Below the pieces are notes generated by a model. That model was not told the origin of the DNA and ran no database searches. It saw nothing but the letters and a program-made list of their open reading frames with translations. 64,000 nucleotides of DNA, from contig CP136066.1 of NCBI GenBank assembly GCA_032622095.1, positions 154,715,152 through 154,779,151 of the forward strand, read 5' to 3'. Shown here piece by piece: positions 1-12,310 of this stretch (the first letter of the stretch is position 1; each line of letters starts with the position of its first letter). The position numbers were made by a program, and so were the translations under genes. Source of the stretch: Siphonodentalium dalli (Eukaryota > Mollusca > Scaphopoda > Gadilida > Siphonodentaliidae).

Positions 1-80
1 TAACTTGCAAGACTGTCTAGTTATCAAATTATTTGAGTCTCAATCATTCGAAAAGATGATGCATGAACAAATTTGTCATA

Positions 81-467
81 CAAGCCTGCAAATAGCGTGT
101 GTCATTTGCAGCACTAAATTCACCCTCTGGGGACCTCATTCTGCTTAGGCCCTCAACTGCTATGGTAGACTAGGATCAGATTGAAGTTCCCCAGTTGAAG
201 TTGTTGATGTTCACCCATTGGGCACCTCGATTATGCATTTTATCTGCTGCAAATTAGGGGATATAGAAACTTCCCAGAAGGGAAAATGTAACTAAAAACA
301 ATGTTAATTTGAGACTATAGATACTTCCCAGAAGATCAGGCATAAGCAGAATGAGGTCTCCAGAGGGTGAATTTGGTGATGCTAGCCCGCTATGCGGGAT
401 AGCATCACTAAATTCACCCTCTGGGGACCTCATTCTGGAAATGACATACATGCTATTTGCAGGCTTG
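81..467. mobile_element. MITE family A, full-length copy (8-bp TSD)
   Basis: Termini CAAGCCTGCAAATAG and CTATTTGCAGGCTTG are inverted. The flanks carry an 8-bp duplication TTGTCATA (73-80 and 468-475). The right end contains a hairpin (GGTGATGCTAGCCCGC...GCGGGATAGCATCAC) flanked by complementary CAGAGGGTGAATTT and AAATTCACCCTCTG. An 8-bp TSD suggests hAT. No coding capacity. Confidence 0.85.
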
Positions 468-2573
468 TTGTCATATACACTTCCTGTTTAGATACTTTAG
501 ATTAAATTGAGTATTAATATAGAGATAACTATAGGGAGACAAAGCAGATAGCTCTGGAATAAGGGATTGTACCAATAATAAATCTATATAGACTGGAAAA
601 ATATTTGTGGACCACACCGTAATCGTAGATCTGAGACGAGTATATCATGTACCATGGTTGGTATTTTTTTGTTTCTATTTGCAGTACATGTTAATTTTAT
701 TTCTCAAATATCTGATGATGAGCGCGATAAATATATTGCGTCACCTATATTTGCATTACATTTTATCATTTACCCTATCTGCGATGCGTTTTGTCACATG
801 GGTTTTGGCTGCAAGGAAGACCTATCAATGAAATGTCACAAATTATTCTTCTACATAAGGTATGTGTTGCCTTCCTGAATTTTTTAACACATATGTTAAG
901 GACTGTTGTCAAATTTTGCTCCAAATCCAATGAATCGCATGTGACACTCACATCAATGCAGCTTCACTGGAAAGCACATTTAGAATGGGAACAATATATA
1001 TCATCACCCATATATGATGGCATCATTCACAAAAACATGCCCCCCCCCCCCCCCTCCCCCTCATCAGCAAAAGAATCAAACCATATACATATAAATTCAA
1101 CTTAAATATTGACCTAAACTAATATACCGGTAATTCATACACATTGACTAAATTGTTTTTCTTATCTTTCAACATGTTAGGCAAAACTTAATCCTTTACT
1201 CTGCAATAGCAAACATACCATTGTTATATACTAATAGTTAATAGTCCAATCACTCATTATAAAATTATTCAGGTATACTCACAAACGTGCAGAGCCAAAT
1301 AAACGTGCATTCTGATAACTGGTTAACAGTTGTAAATTATGGGATAAAGAAATTGCCTGGAATGTGAATAAATAGACATGGGTTTCCACAAGGGCCCATC
1401 TTATCAAGTCTGTGAGGCGGTTATTGTTACACCTGTTCCAGTGTCTCTCTTATGCACAGCTGTCAAAACATAAACAAATGTGATATGTCAGACTTCTTAG
1501 AAGTAAAATACTGCTCTTAATTCAGGGTAGAAATAAATCAAAACCCGATTTACTCTAACCCAACCTGTAATTTTTTTGCGGTGAAAAATTTCACATCTAA
1601 TTCTAGCAAGTAATAATATTTTACGCACTTCAGAAACAACAGTGCTTTTGCATGTTGTGCACATGTGACTGGAGTACACGAACAGAGATAAGTATATATT
1701 TGATGTCCTACGTTTGGTATCAGTACTAGCCACACAAAAAGGTGCGTGATTGTGTACAGCTGGCATCAATGGAGAAATAAGAAACACCTCCCTGCGATTT
1801 TTTTGAACAAAGCGTACTCCAGCAAGTTTCCAGCATAAGGAGCCAATAAAATAAACTTGCAGACTCAAATAAGCAATATGCAAGGTCAAAATATTTGATG
1901 AAATGAATAAATATGCATGCATGTTTATTTGGAGCACTTAGAGTTCATCTTATCAAATAGAAATCATACTAATTTTGTTTGCAGTATATATTTACCAGAA
2001 GTTGAGCTCTTTCAGATGCCATAGTTACCTATTTAAATTTGATGTGCAATTCTCAAAATCACTTCCTGTTTATTATTTCTATACTTCTCACGCTTTGAAA
2101 GGTTAAGTTGGTGCATATGGGTTACCCACATGTGGTAATATATATACACCTCAAAATAAGTAAGTTCCCCCCCCCCCCCCTCCCTCCCTGACATATTGCA
2201 TTGTATCTCAATAATCCTGAGGCTGTTGTCAGGAACTTTTGCCCATATATTAAGTATTGTAAGACTGATGATTTGAGATAATATTGATTGAGTGCTTGCA
2301 TGCTTGAGTGAGGAATATTTGTATGGAGGTATTCTCAGTTCAAAAGTCATAAAACCGTTATGAGGGAGCTAAACCCATTTAAATATGCATGTGAAGAACA
2401 ACTTAGTGCTGCATGTAACCCCATGTTACGCTAAATTAACTCTGAAGTCTGAATATAACCACATGCCATTGCAAGGAATTAAAATTTTAGGCAAGACTTT
2501 GAGGCTCCATGCCCTCATAATGAATGGACACTGGACATCTGGCTGCCAATTCCCTGTGCAGTAGCTGAGCATT
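468..2573. other. Non-genic stretch with poly-C tracts
   Basis: AT-rich sequence with poly-C runs at about 1040-1054 and 2167-2180. Short open frames here lack start context and similarity. No gene or recognisable element is seen. Confidence 0.6.
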
Positions 2574-2579
2574 GTCAAA

Positions 2580-2838
2580 AACAGTAATGCCCTAAATAAT
2601 CGACTCCTTAACCACAGCATAATTAAGGGTAATTTTTCAGGATTTAGTTGGAAATATGGCTTGTCATTCATCGGAAAGCTCTCACCGAGTCGGAAATATG
2701 GCTTGTTGTCATTCATCGGAAAGCTCTCACCGAGAGCTTTCCGATGAATGGTAACAAGCCATATTTCAAACTAAATCCTGAAAAGTTACCCATAATTCTG
2801 CTGTGGTTACGGAGTTGATTATTTAGGGCATTACTGTA
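2580..2838. mobile_element. Foldback MITE family C
   Basis: ACAGTAATGCCCTAAATAAT at the left is mirrored by ATTATTTAGGGCATTACTGT at the right. Almost the whole element is one long palindrome (AAAGCTCTCACCGAGAGCTTT near the centre), with a partial internal duplication of GAAATATGGCTTGTTG. Better copies at 22176 and 37170 show TA flanks, which suggests a Tc1/mariner-like origin. Confidence 0.8.
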
Positions 2839-3517
2839 GCAAAATGCTAGGAAATTAGAAAATTAAACCTGCCGTTAACTGAGAATTCTGGCAGTTGAAC
2901 ATGGACACGTTACCTATTAATGCACCCAGTTATTTTTGGAAAGTCTACTCTTCCTATTAAATTGGTGTTTATTCAAGCATATAGCCACTCACCATATCAT
3001 GTCATAAGATATGTTGGTAACATATAAAAGATTATCTTCTCAAAGTTTCATTGCATTCTATTACGACATCTAAAAGATATCCTCGATAATATCATGGGGA
3101 CTTACTTTTATTGAGGTGTTTAGGTTTATAAAACAAGGTCGTTCCAACGGAAAAATATTTTGAACCTGATATTGAAATTAATATTTTATTGCTATTCTCA
3201 GGAAAGTCATTCTTGCATTCGATGGCAATTTAATTGAAAGCTGAGAGGATATAAGGGTAAATTCCAGTGATCTATGCACTTCCATTTAAATTATTCAAAA
3301 TTCTGGACTTGCATTCTGATGTTTTTTGCTCACTTCAATTCAGATCCCCCACCCTCTGTGCTGTGGTCATGCTGAGAGTTTGACTAGAATAACCTTCATC
3401 GTAAACGGCTGGACGATGACTCTAGCATGGTTAGAGAATATCATTGTTTTACATTTTTTCTTACATAATTCTGCTACATATAAGTTATCATTCCAATTTA
3501 TCATTGACAACTCACAT

Positions 3518-3662
3518 CAAACCTTGAAATAGTGTGTCTGTCATTTGCAGAATGAGGTTCCCAGAGGGTGAATTTAGTGATGCTACCCCACATAGCGGGC
3601 TAGCATCACCAGATTCACCCTCTGGGAACCTCATTCTGCAAATGACACTATTTCAAAGCTTG
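3518..3662. mobile_element. MITE family A, short hairpin copy (8-bp TSD)
   Basis: This 145-bp copy has an exact 8-bp duplication ACTCACAT (3510-3517 and 3663-3670). It is essentially one hairpin: CAGAGGGTGAATTTAGTGAT mirrored by the right half across a GCGGGCTAGC loop. It lacks the ~250-bp middle of the long copies. Confidence 0.85.
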
Positions 3663-3992
3663 ACTCACATCATGAGCTCGTCGTAGTGCTCAAAAGGGCG
3701 ACTTTGTTTACCTGACCAGATTGGATTTGTCTGGTAATCAAATGGTTCTACCACCCATCAATTTTGCAAATGAATGTTGTCTTGTTGAATGATATATTGA
3801 AAAGCATGTAAAATGTGATAGCTATATAATAAAAGTTGATATTTTTACATCATATTGAATTTGTGTCTGAACGAACCTTGGGGAATAGCTTGGCTGACTT
3901 CATTTATGATGACCTTGTCGTGCGAATAGTAGGAAATTATCAATCAGGACAACTCTGTTCTTTTCTGTGCAACAATGCTCACCAGTTTATTT

Positions 3993-4206
3993 AACCCTTT
4001 CTGTACTGAATGGATTCTGCCATTAACTTATAACAGTAGACATTAGTATGGTCTATTATTGATTTGGAGGGATGTTCAAGAAATATAAGCAGATGACGAT
4101 AGTAAAAGTGAAAATAAATTCCTAATTGGTGGGAAATGTTCAGATAATAAGTTTTAACAAACGACCGATGTTTACTATTCTCAGTGAGTATTTAGTATAG
4201 AAATGA
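3993..4206. mobile_element. MITE family B copy
   Basis: It begins TTTAACCCTTTCTGTACTGA and ends GTATTTAGTATAGAAATGAT, an inverted pair, with an internal GGAAATGTTCAGATAATAAG. Better-preserved copies start at TTAACCCTTTC, so a TTAA-target (piggyBac-like) origin is inferred. Partial copies lie at 10756-10835 and 12345-12450. Confidence 0.65.
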
Positions 4207-4389
4207 TTAGCAATGAGAAACGAGTGGTATGGTTGTTATGAAGAGCTTATTGGCAGAGTATGGTTCAACTACCATTGGTGAATATTTCCCACCACAGATA
4301 TGGAATGTTTTTTTTAATACAGTCTGTTGATGCTTGAAATGCAACATTGATATTCTTCCATCTAAACTTATGCATTAGGACTCTCAAAC

Positions 4390-4600
4390 CTTTGATGACG
4401 GGTTAATGTGCTAGTGCAGCATTACGGATCCTTGTTTCTGGCTTACATGGTCAAGGGAAATATTGTGAGGCCAATGTATTCTCTTATATATGTGAGGCTA
4501 CCTATGGGAGACTCGCATATATAAGAGAATGCATTGGCACCTGGTTTTCGCACAAAATTTCAGGAAGCTCCAGCTTCAGAGTTTAATTTTCACCACCTGT
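4390..4600. mobile_element. MITE family D, degraded copy
   Basis: Contains CCAATGTATTCTCTTATATA and its mirror TATATAAGAGAATGCATTGG around GGGAGACTCGC, ending in TTTCAGGAAGCTCCAG. This is the family seen cleanly at 25370-25626 and 36816-37078. The ends here are eroded. Confidence 0.65.
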
Positions 4601-5159
4601 TTGGGGCACTAGTTTATAGCATACATGAATGATAACATGACACCTGTGAGTGGTTTGACATACCAGGCTCAACCTATTTACATCATATATATAGCTGTTG
4701 AAAATCTATTTGTAAGAAGATCCAAAAGATATATCATAAATGTTCCAATCAATAAAGGGTCACAACCTAGAATCTAGGGGGTGGGATCTGCAAATTTTTT
4801 CCTGGAGTCATCTTTCTTGAAAATAATTGGATAAAAGGTTTTTAAGAATGCTTCTATTATGTAATAGGGGGTTTGAGTTCACCATCAGTTAATAATGAGG
4901 GATGACACCAGTGGGTAATAAAAAAGGTCAGCTTGCTAAATGTTTTTATCAAGGATCTATCAATGCACATTGACATGGAATGTCTCAGATTTATATAGTT
5001 CTATTAAAAATCATTTATTCAACCTGATATAAATGAAAACTTAACAGTAATAGCTTCTTCAAATGTAAACTCTTCAAATAAAAATAGACTATTCAAAAAC
5101 ATAATGAAAATAAAATAAAACAAAGGTGTTAAAACAAACTTTGACCGATTTCAACGATA
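4601..5159. other. Non-genic AT-rich stretch
   Basis: No gene, terminal repeat or tandem array is seen apart from short A/T runs. Confidence 0.5.
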
Positions 5160-6187
5160 TTCCTTATATGGGTCTAGGATCACTTAGATGGGAGCTGTCA
5201 AATTTGAACAATATTCAATGAAAAATATGGTCACTGGCAGCCATCTTGGATTTTACTCTTTGCATCATAGTCGGATTCCTTATGTCATTTTGCATTTTTG
5301 GTTTGTTAAAAGCGATCTGAAAACGGATTCTGTATGCCTAGTAGGTGTGTTTTCAGGATTGACTTGTTTCCATTCTTGAATTTTGGCGGGTCGGCCTAAA
5401 TCGGGGTCAACACAATTTAGAGAGCGTTTCGTGTTTACAGAAAACGATAGATGGTGCCATCTAGCGTATGGTGATCGGTGCGATTTGAAACTTCTCCAAA
5501 CTACTAGATATGACCGTTACATGTATTTTTGAAAATTTTGATGTGATCGGTTAATTCTTGTTGGCTACAGTTGTGATCAAAATTTAACACTGAGCCCTAT
5601 GGAGATTCTAGTACTTTGGATAAATGGCGCAACTTTGCGTATGATGATATGCGCGTACTGATATTCCTAAAAATACTAAGTATGAAACACAGACTTAGTT
5701 TTAAAAAGAATGGATGTGATCAGATGATTCTTGCTGGCTACAGTTGCGATCAAAATTTAACACTTAACCCTATGGAGAATTTCGTGTTATGCTCAAACGT
5801 TGATTGTAATATCACTTATTGGCAATCGTGCGCAACTATATATGAAGTTTAACACTCGTATTTGACCCACAGTGACTATCCGTGATTTAATAGTAGCAAG
5901 ATATGATATAGTTATGCCTCAAGATACAGTAATTGGGGGTAAGGGTTGACTGGTTTTTTTAATTTCGACAAGATGCGGCCTGTTGAATCAAATGGTAATA
6001 TTCACAACAAGACTGTTCACGATGTGATTACATATTATATTATTGTTTTATTGATACTTGTCTGTCATGTTGTCCACTGACTAGTTTTAAAACCACATCG
6101 TTGATCATAACGGGATGTAGTGTCACAAATACACATGTATAGATGGTAGTTGTTCGTTGTCATTAACTCAATCGTTGTCATCGGAGA

Positions 6188-6481
6188 TTATCCCACATGC
6201 ACTGAGAGAATCTGTGTTTTTGCAGGATTTGTGCTACTGATAAATGGACATTTCGGTGCAGCTGAGATCTTTACTATAGCAGTATAGGCTTTGCTTTCAC
6301 ACTTCCCACGCCAGTTACTTTTGGCCAACTTCAGTACAGTGACTGAAACCCAACATTCACCATCAATATTCTGACCACAGTTAATCTCCACGCTTGGTGT
6401 ATAGTTGTGAAAATCAAGTAAATTCGAATTTCCAATAAAGTACAGCTTATTGAGTAAAATAAATATCAACCATAGTTGCAT
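6188..6481 (-). CDS. Candidate small secreted protein, unrecognised
   Basis: A single-exon 97-aa frame begins with a true ATG at 6479-6481 in context GAAAATGC. The N-terminus MQLWLIFILLNKLYFIGNS is hydrophobic like a signal peptide. The rest holds four Cys (NCGQ, GECW, KCES, KCPF) and ends SVHVG-stop. An AATAAA on the minus strand (6052-6047) lies about 135 nt after the stop, a plausible poly(A) signal. Codon use looks more gene-like than the surrounding AT-rich sequence. No family is recognised. It lies between the arms of an inverted-repeat complex, so it could be transposon cargo, an isolated exon, or chance. Confidence 0.3.
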   Translation of the reverse strand: MQLWLIFILLNKLYFIGNSNLLDFHNYTPSVEINCGQNIDGECWVSVTVLKLAKSNWRGKCESKAYTAIVKISAAPKCPFISSTNPAKTQILSVHVG

Positions 6482-7059
6482 TTTCCTGCAAATTCCGAGT
6501 AGGTGCTTAGTAACCGTTACTAAGGAGCTATCGAGACCGGTGGCAAAGTATCCCGATCTTATAATGATCAGTGGCCTATGCAGAACATGGCTGCATAGTT
6601 TTAGACATGCATGTGCCCAACTTTGAACAAAACCAGCACCATGTGATTAGACACTGACTAAATTAAGGCAATACCATGACTGATTAGTACACCATTGTGG
6701 TATTTGATTAGCAACCGTTGCTAGCCTTAAATAAGACATCTGGTTCACTTTGACGACCAGGTATATCTCAAATTTCACATTTGAGTATTAACTGCATCGG
6801 ATAAACCCGACCAGGAATTATAGAACAACCATCTATATAAGCCCAACAATATTTAGCAATACATATGGACATGATAACATTGTTTATTGTTTAACATTTT
6901 TAAACAATACCAGTGGTATTATACCACCCTATCCACATGCATATGGCTAAACATATCATTGGCATAGATGAGTTGTTGTAGTTGTTACATTGATGCTGGT
7001 CGGGTTTCTCCAAATTTAATACTAAAACAGAATGATCCATAGCTACGGTGGCTGGTTTA

Positions 7060-8178
7060 GGACATGGGAATTTTTTTTATTTTGTGGCCACGAAATACTA
7101 ATTCATGGCCACGAAATAACTATTTTGTGGCCACGAAATAACTAATTCGTGGCCACGAAATACTAATTCGTGGCCTTTGCTTATATCCAGATACATTTAC
7201 GGTATGGTTACACTAAGTTGATGTTTTAGAAACAATGCATACGGTCGCAAAGAAGCTACTATAAACAACCTTATGGCGTGGGACCCGGGCTCTATGGGGA
7301 TAGGAACGTCCGATATAAACTAGCCCAGAGAGAATGGGGAAACACGGGTCAGGTGGCTCCAAGACAAACTGAATATTCATTAGTTTTTACCACAAGGGAT
7401 CGAATGGGAATGACATTTCTCTCGGCATATTGGCCAATTTAAGTCAAATAAAGGGTTTAGTAGGGTGGGCCCAAAACAAACTTATAAATTTCACCCCTTT
7501 CAACCATACTCGATCCAAAATGGTCGCCGCTCAGAAGGGGTCAAAGAGGTACACATTATTTCTCGGTCACTTGAACGATATAGATCAAATAAAGGGTGCT
7601 GTACCGTGGCTCGCAAAGCAAGCTAAATTTTCACACCTTCAGCCCACGCACTCTAGCGAAAATGATAATTGATCAGATAACTGATCCATATATGGTACAG
7701 TGTGTTGTAGGGTGACCCCTGAGACAAACTAAATATTCAACCGCTTTCACCATCCCCGATCCAAAATGGCCACCCCAGATGGGTTCAAATATGGCACCTA
7801 TACAATTTATCGGCCCCTTATCCGTTTGATGTGGTATAAATTGGTGCTGTATGGTGGCCCCAAGATATACTGAATGTCGTGGGTGTCTATTTAACACACC
7901 CCCAACAGGACGTCGGCAACTTTGGATCAGGTTGGTGAAAGGGATGATTACTTAATTTGTTTTATGGGCCACCCTACAACACCCTTTATCTCAAATCGCC
8001 GTGGCCCATGCCATGATGATGGACAACTACAACCAGATCATCTCTATCCGCTTCCATTACAACAATGGGACTGACGATCGTATATCACAATTAGTTATTT
8101 CGTGGCCACGAATTAGTTATTTCGTGGCCACGAATTAGTATTTCGTGGTCACGAAATAATAAAAATATTCCCATGTCC
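7060..8178. mobile_element. TA-flanked MITE with CGTGGCCACGAAATA subterminal repeats
   Basis: The ends read TA-GGACATGGGAAT and ATTCCCATGTCC-TA. Inside each end lies a run of GTGGCCACGAAATAACTAATTC-type repeats (7083-7175 and 8095-8155). The middle is non-coding and contains repeated lines of the type ATCAAATAAAGGGTGCTGTA. TA flanks suggest a Tc1/mariner-like origin. It sits inside the 5160-9990 complex. Confidence 0.7.
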
Positions 8179-9884
8179 TAAAAGTTTTGACTGACACTTA
8201 CATAAATATGACTCGCAGATTTGTTAGCACACAACTCCGTATTATGCGGTACTCCGTCCTGGCAATAAACATTAATTTTGTCAATTGATGAAAAAACACC
8301 ATCAATCAATTTTACAACGATATCCTGAAACTTTAGTCTTGATACACATTACATTTGTAGAATAGTGGACATTATCACCGAAGCACGTGATTGTGATGTA
8401 TATGATTGATGTGAACCACATTTGTTATCAACTACTGTATCTGGTGGTCTGACTATATTGCAAGTTATTTTTGTAAAATCACATGTAGTTACGATAGATT
8501 ACATGTAAGAGCCATGCATATATGATAGCCATTAAGTTCCACCACTGTGAACATTTGAGTAAATGGTCAAACTATATATATGGTTCAACGTTAAATTTTG
8601 ATCGCAACTGTAGTACTGTACCCGCAGAGACTTATCTGACGATACCAATATTCTCACAAATACATTTCAGAGTCATACTTGATATATGTGCATAATTTGA
8701 ACTGCACAATTCATGATAAGGCTGATCGTGTTAGTTATATTTTTTATAACCAGGAAACGCTCTCTATAGGGTCCAACGTTAGTTTTGTTCGCAACTGTAG
8801 TACTGCACCCGCAGATACTTATCTGACGACACCATTCTCAAAAATACATTTCAGAGTCATACTTGACATATGTGCATAATTTAAACTCGCACAATTCATG
8901 AAAAGGCTAATCGTGTTAGTTAATATCTGTATAATCAGGAAACGCTCTTTAAATTTTAAAAACCGTCTAAACAATTTGTTTCCACTAAAATGTCAGACTG
9001 GAAACAAGTAGACTCTGAAAGTAGACCGCCATATTTGATACTTTTGTTAATTTCAACTCGCACAGTCCACCAGAAAGTTAGTTATGAGGATTAATATCTG
9101 TATAATAAGCAAACGCTCTTTAAATTCTTAAAACAGTCCAAAAACACTTTTTTTCCAATAATATTTCAACTGGACACAGGTAAACTCTGAAAGTAGACAC
9201 GCTATTGATAAATAAACCGTTCGCATGTCGTCTTAGACAATCCGAAATGGCACGACCATTGTTTTCGACCAAAGGAATCTGACTTGTGAAATCAGCGATG
9301 GTGGGGGTAGGGTTAGCTTTTCTGCGATATCTTTACCAAAAATCGATGTATCGAAGTTTTGTTTGTGGCATATGATCAAGATATCCTTGTAGATTGTTCA
9401 TCTTCGTCTATATGTGATGTAGCTCATTTTAAGAATATACAATGCCTTAATATTTGGGAAAGAAAATTGAAAATGCAGTCATAAATACAATTCATCTGAT
9501 GATATTATGACACTATTCCTTATTAAGATATGTAATTAAGTAATTTGTGGCAAGACCTCCCCATGTTTTTCGATTTCCAAGAACAAAGAAAGCCACTTAC
9601 CGAACTTGCTATGCGTAATAGCATGTTTTTATTACCAGGTGGACGGGGAAAAAATAGAGGGGTACACAAACAAAAGCCTCACACAAACCTGTTTCCACTA
9701 AAATATCAAGCTGGAAACAGGTAGATTCTGAAAATAGACACACTGGTGGTGTAGAAACTGTTCTCATATCGCTTTTAACATTCCGAAAACGCGCAACCAT
9801 TTTTTTCGACATAAGGAATCCGACTATCACTTAATCCTTTAACACCCTACAGAGCTTATGCCTCATCTGATCATCACCAAACTT

Positions 9885-10170
9885 CATATGGATCCTCGGT
9901 GTGACCTATCATTGGGTGCCTACTTTTTCCCAAATTCTGTAAAAAACATGGCTGCCAGCGGCCATCTTGAATTTTACTCTTTGTATGACTAAATCTGTTA
10001 GCACACCTCACAGGTCACCCTTCCCATCCAATGTCACCAAACTTCATATGGATCTTCGAAGTGACCTCTAGATGGGAACCTGCCTTTTTTCCCCAAATTT
10101 TTTTTAAAACAACATGGCCACCAGCAGCCATCTTTGATTTCAAATGTCAATCCATCAGCACACCCTGCAG
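9885..10170. repeat. Two tandem ~145-bp units with GGCCATCTTGA-type motifs
   Basis: CACCAAACTTCATATGGATC occurs near 9887 and 10036, each followed by GTGACCT, a T/C-rich run, and CATGGCTGCCAGCGGCCATC or a close variant. A related unit lies at 5180-5275. Confidence 0.7.
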
Positions 10171-11339
10171 CCCACAAATACCATCCATTCAATTATTGGA
10201 GAATTGTTTGGAAACTTTACAGTCTTGTTGGTAAATAAAAAGCAGGAATGCTTCTATAATCATGATAAGGAACATAGATCGGATAAGATCAGAAAAACTG
10301 AGTAAACTAGTCATTTGAAGCAGTTTGGAGGGGGTGGGTCCCTAACCCAGAATCGGAACATTTTTTTTTTAATTATGGGGTGGTGGGTACCAAGAGGGTG
10401 GAATTTTTTTTTTGCGCATAGTGTCCGGAATTTTTTTTCCACCCCCTCCCCCTGCATGAACTGCCAAAATAAGCAAAAGACAACAGGCCATAAACTTAAG
10501 GATTTTACTTTGTCTTTCCCTCGGAAGAAAGTTATAGTCTATATTGGTATTTTAGTAATTTTCCCCAGGGGGCTGTTGTTCGGTTAGGTCAGAAAATCTA
10601 GATGGAAAAGTAGAGTGTATGAAATGGAGAGGAGAAGAATAATGGATATGTGTATTACTCGCAGAAATATACAGGTCAATCTGTATTCGGTTCAATGAAT
10701 TCTCTTTATTTTGGTTTCCAGATTATAATTGTAATAGGTCAGGGGTGTTCAATCGGGTTAATCCTTTCTGTACTAAATACTCAGATGAGTAATTCCCTTA
10801 GGAAATGTTCAGTTAATAAGTTCAACAAATGACTAATACTAATAATTCTATCTTCGACATGTTTGTTGATCAAATCGATTTTATGCATGGATCATGCATT
10901 GTATAAAGCGAGATATATGCACTAAACCACTACACTATAGAGTACGTGCGTTGCGGGGCCATTAAAACAAATAAACAAAATTAAATATAAAAAAAATTAA
11001 TATCAAGTGTTTATGGAATCCCTAATAAACGGCTATACATGTTATATATCCATTTTACACTTTTTGAACCATAATGTTTGGAATTACATACCATATCTTT
11101 TCCATTGTTGTATCGCTTGTATGTATGAACACTATTACTGCACTGTTTAATTTGACCCAAGTATGTGCACCATGCATACATCCTTCTACGACGATATTCC
11201 AGTGATATTGGCAGGTAAATTTGCCAATATGTGAACGTACCCATATAATTTTATTGTTTCATAAATTTCTTCATCTTTCTAATGCATTTGTCGGGTAATT
11301 TGGCTTCTTATCATTTGATTTGTGACCAGTCATGATGGT
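10171..11339. other. Non-genic stretch
   Basis: Contains homopolymer runs (10361-10440) between G-rich and C-rich blocks and a partial family B MITE (10756-10835). No gene is supported. Confidence 0.5.
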
Positions 11340-11790
11340 GGAGAAATATTAAGAAACAAAATCATCTTTGCATACGGCAGTTGAAATAGAACTATTTTTT
11401 TCGGATTTTGGTTGGGTACCACCACCCTTCTTATCTGAAAATGCCACGGAATTTCGTTTCTTAAAGGATTTTTTATGACCAGCGATAGCTGGATAATTAT
11501 TGGGGAAAAAATCAGCTTTGTATTCTATGGATATATTTGTATATAGATGCACTTTCAAAAAAGTTACCCCTTATGAAATGAAAATTCCAGGGAATTTTAT
11601 TTCAAAGTGATTGCTGGGCACTAAATATTAATATAGACATCAGCTTCGTACTCTAAAGTGCAAATAGAAGTCATTTTTGGTGTTTGTGTGGGGTCTCTGG
11701 CCCCCTAAGTGTCAGGAATACTGAACTTAAGAAACCGGATTTCCTGGGATCTGGGCATCAAACCATTCGTACGCGATAGTGCAAGTAGAA
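11340..11790. repeat. Old diverged relative of the large foldback arms
   Basis: GTGCAAATAGAAGTCATTTTTGG, GAACTTAAGAAACCGGATTTCC and CCCTTCTTATCTGAAAATG follow the same order and spacing as the arm at 51590-51950 (GTGTAAATAGAAGTGATTTT, CAACTTAAGAAATCGGTTTT, CCTTCTTATCTTAAAACC). It is a partial, much mutated copy. Confidence 0.6.
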
Positions 11791-12310
11791 CCCAGCAGGC
11801 TCCCTGATTAATGTCTTTATTGTTGGATTTTGTTGTCCTTTGCATGGCAATAGCACAGGTTGTGGGAAAGGAGATCTACATACTACGGGTTTCGTCCATT
11901 AATTTTTACTAGAGTTACGGCCCTTGTTTGACTTGGAAATTATGAATTTTGTGTCCGAAAGAACATAAATTTCAGCACAGGCCCCTGGGGAGCCTGTGAA
12001 TTTCAGCGTGCAACTCCCGATGGTGTTAACTATCGGATTTTGTTGTCTATCTATCTATCTTAATTGGAAATTTGTCAATTGAGGATTCGGGGGTAGGGCT
12101 ATATAGTGGAAACCTTCGTCCGTCTGTCCTTCATAGTGCAAGTTATGTCCACACTTTTTTCCAGAGTTATCAAATTAATGGCCCTTTTCCAGAGTTATGA
12201 CCCGGGGTTAAACTGAGAGAAATGACCCACTATTCCTTCACTTTCTCTCTAAATATAGCCAATTTTGAGAGTACAGTCGGGGGCATTGGTCCACGCTTGG
12301 CGTTGCCCTT
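11791..12310. repeat. Diverged repeat of the CCGTC / GAGTTATGGCCC type
   Basis: Contains CTTCGTCCGTCTGTCC, repeated CCAGAGTTATGACCC-like lines and (CTAT)n at 12045-12058. It resembles the internal part of the 38847 repeat. No open frame. Confidence 0.4.

Larger units (their letters stand above)
5160..9990. repeat. Inverted-repeat complex, about 4.8 kb
   Basis: Sequence of the left part (about 5270-5860) recurs in reverse on the right (about 8580-9830). AGTCGGATTCCTTATGTC at 5270 mirrors GACATAAGGAATCCGACT near 9810. GCTACAGTTGTGATCAAAATTTAAC near 5565 mirrors TTAAATTTTGATCGCAACTG near 8590. Both arms are built of repeated sub-units; two ~190-bp tandem units lie at 8583-8950. Outer limits and target duplication were not found. 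Probably a composite of foldback-type elements. Confidence 0.55.

Noticed and set aside
1497-1937. 146-codon minus-strand frame
   Set aside because: No ATG context, no domain, AT-rich composition like the surroundings and no nearby poly(A) or splice support.
7430-7897. Two small frames on opposite strands
   Set aside because: They fall within the TA-flanked MITE and lack any protein-like features.
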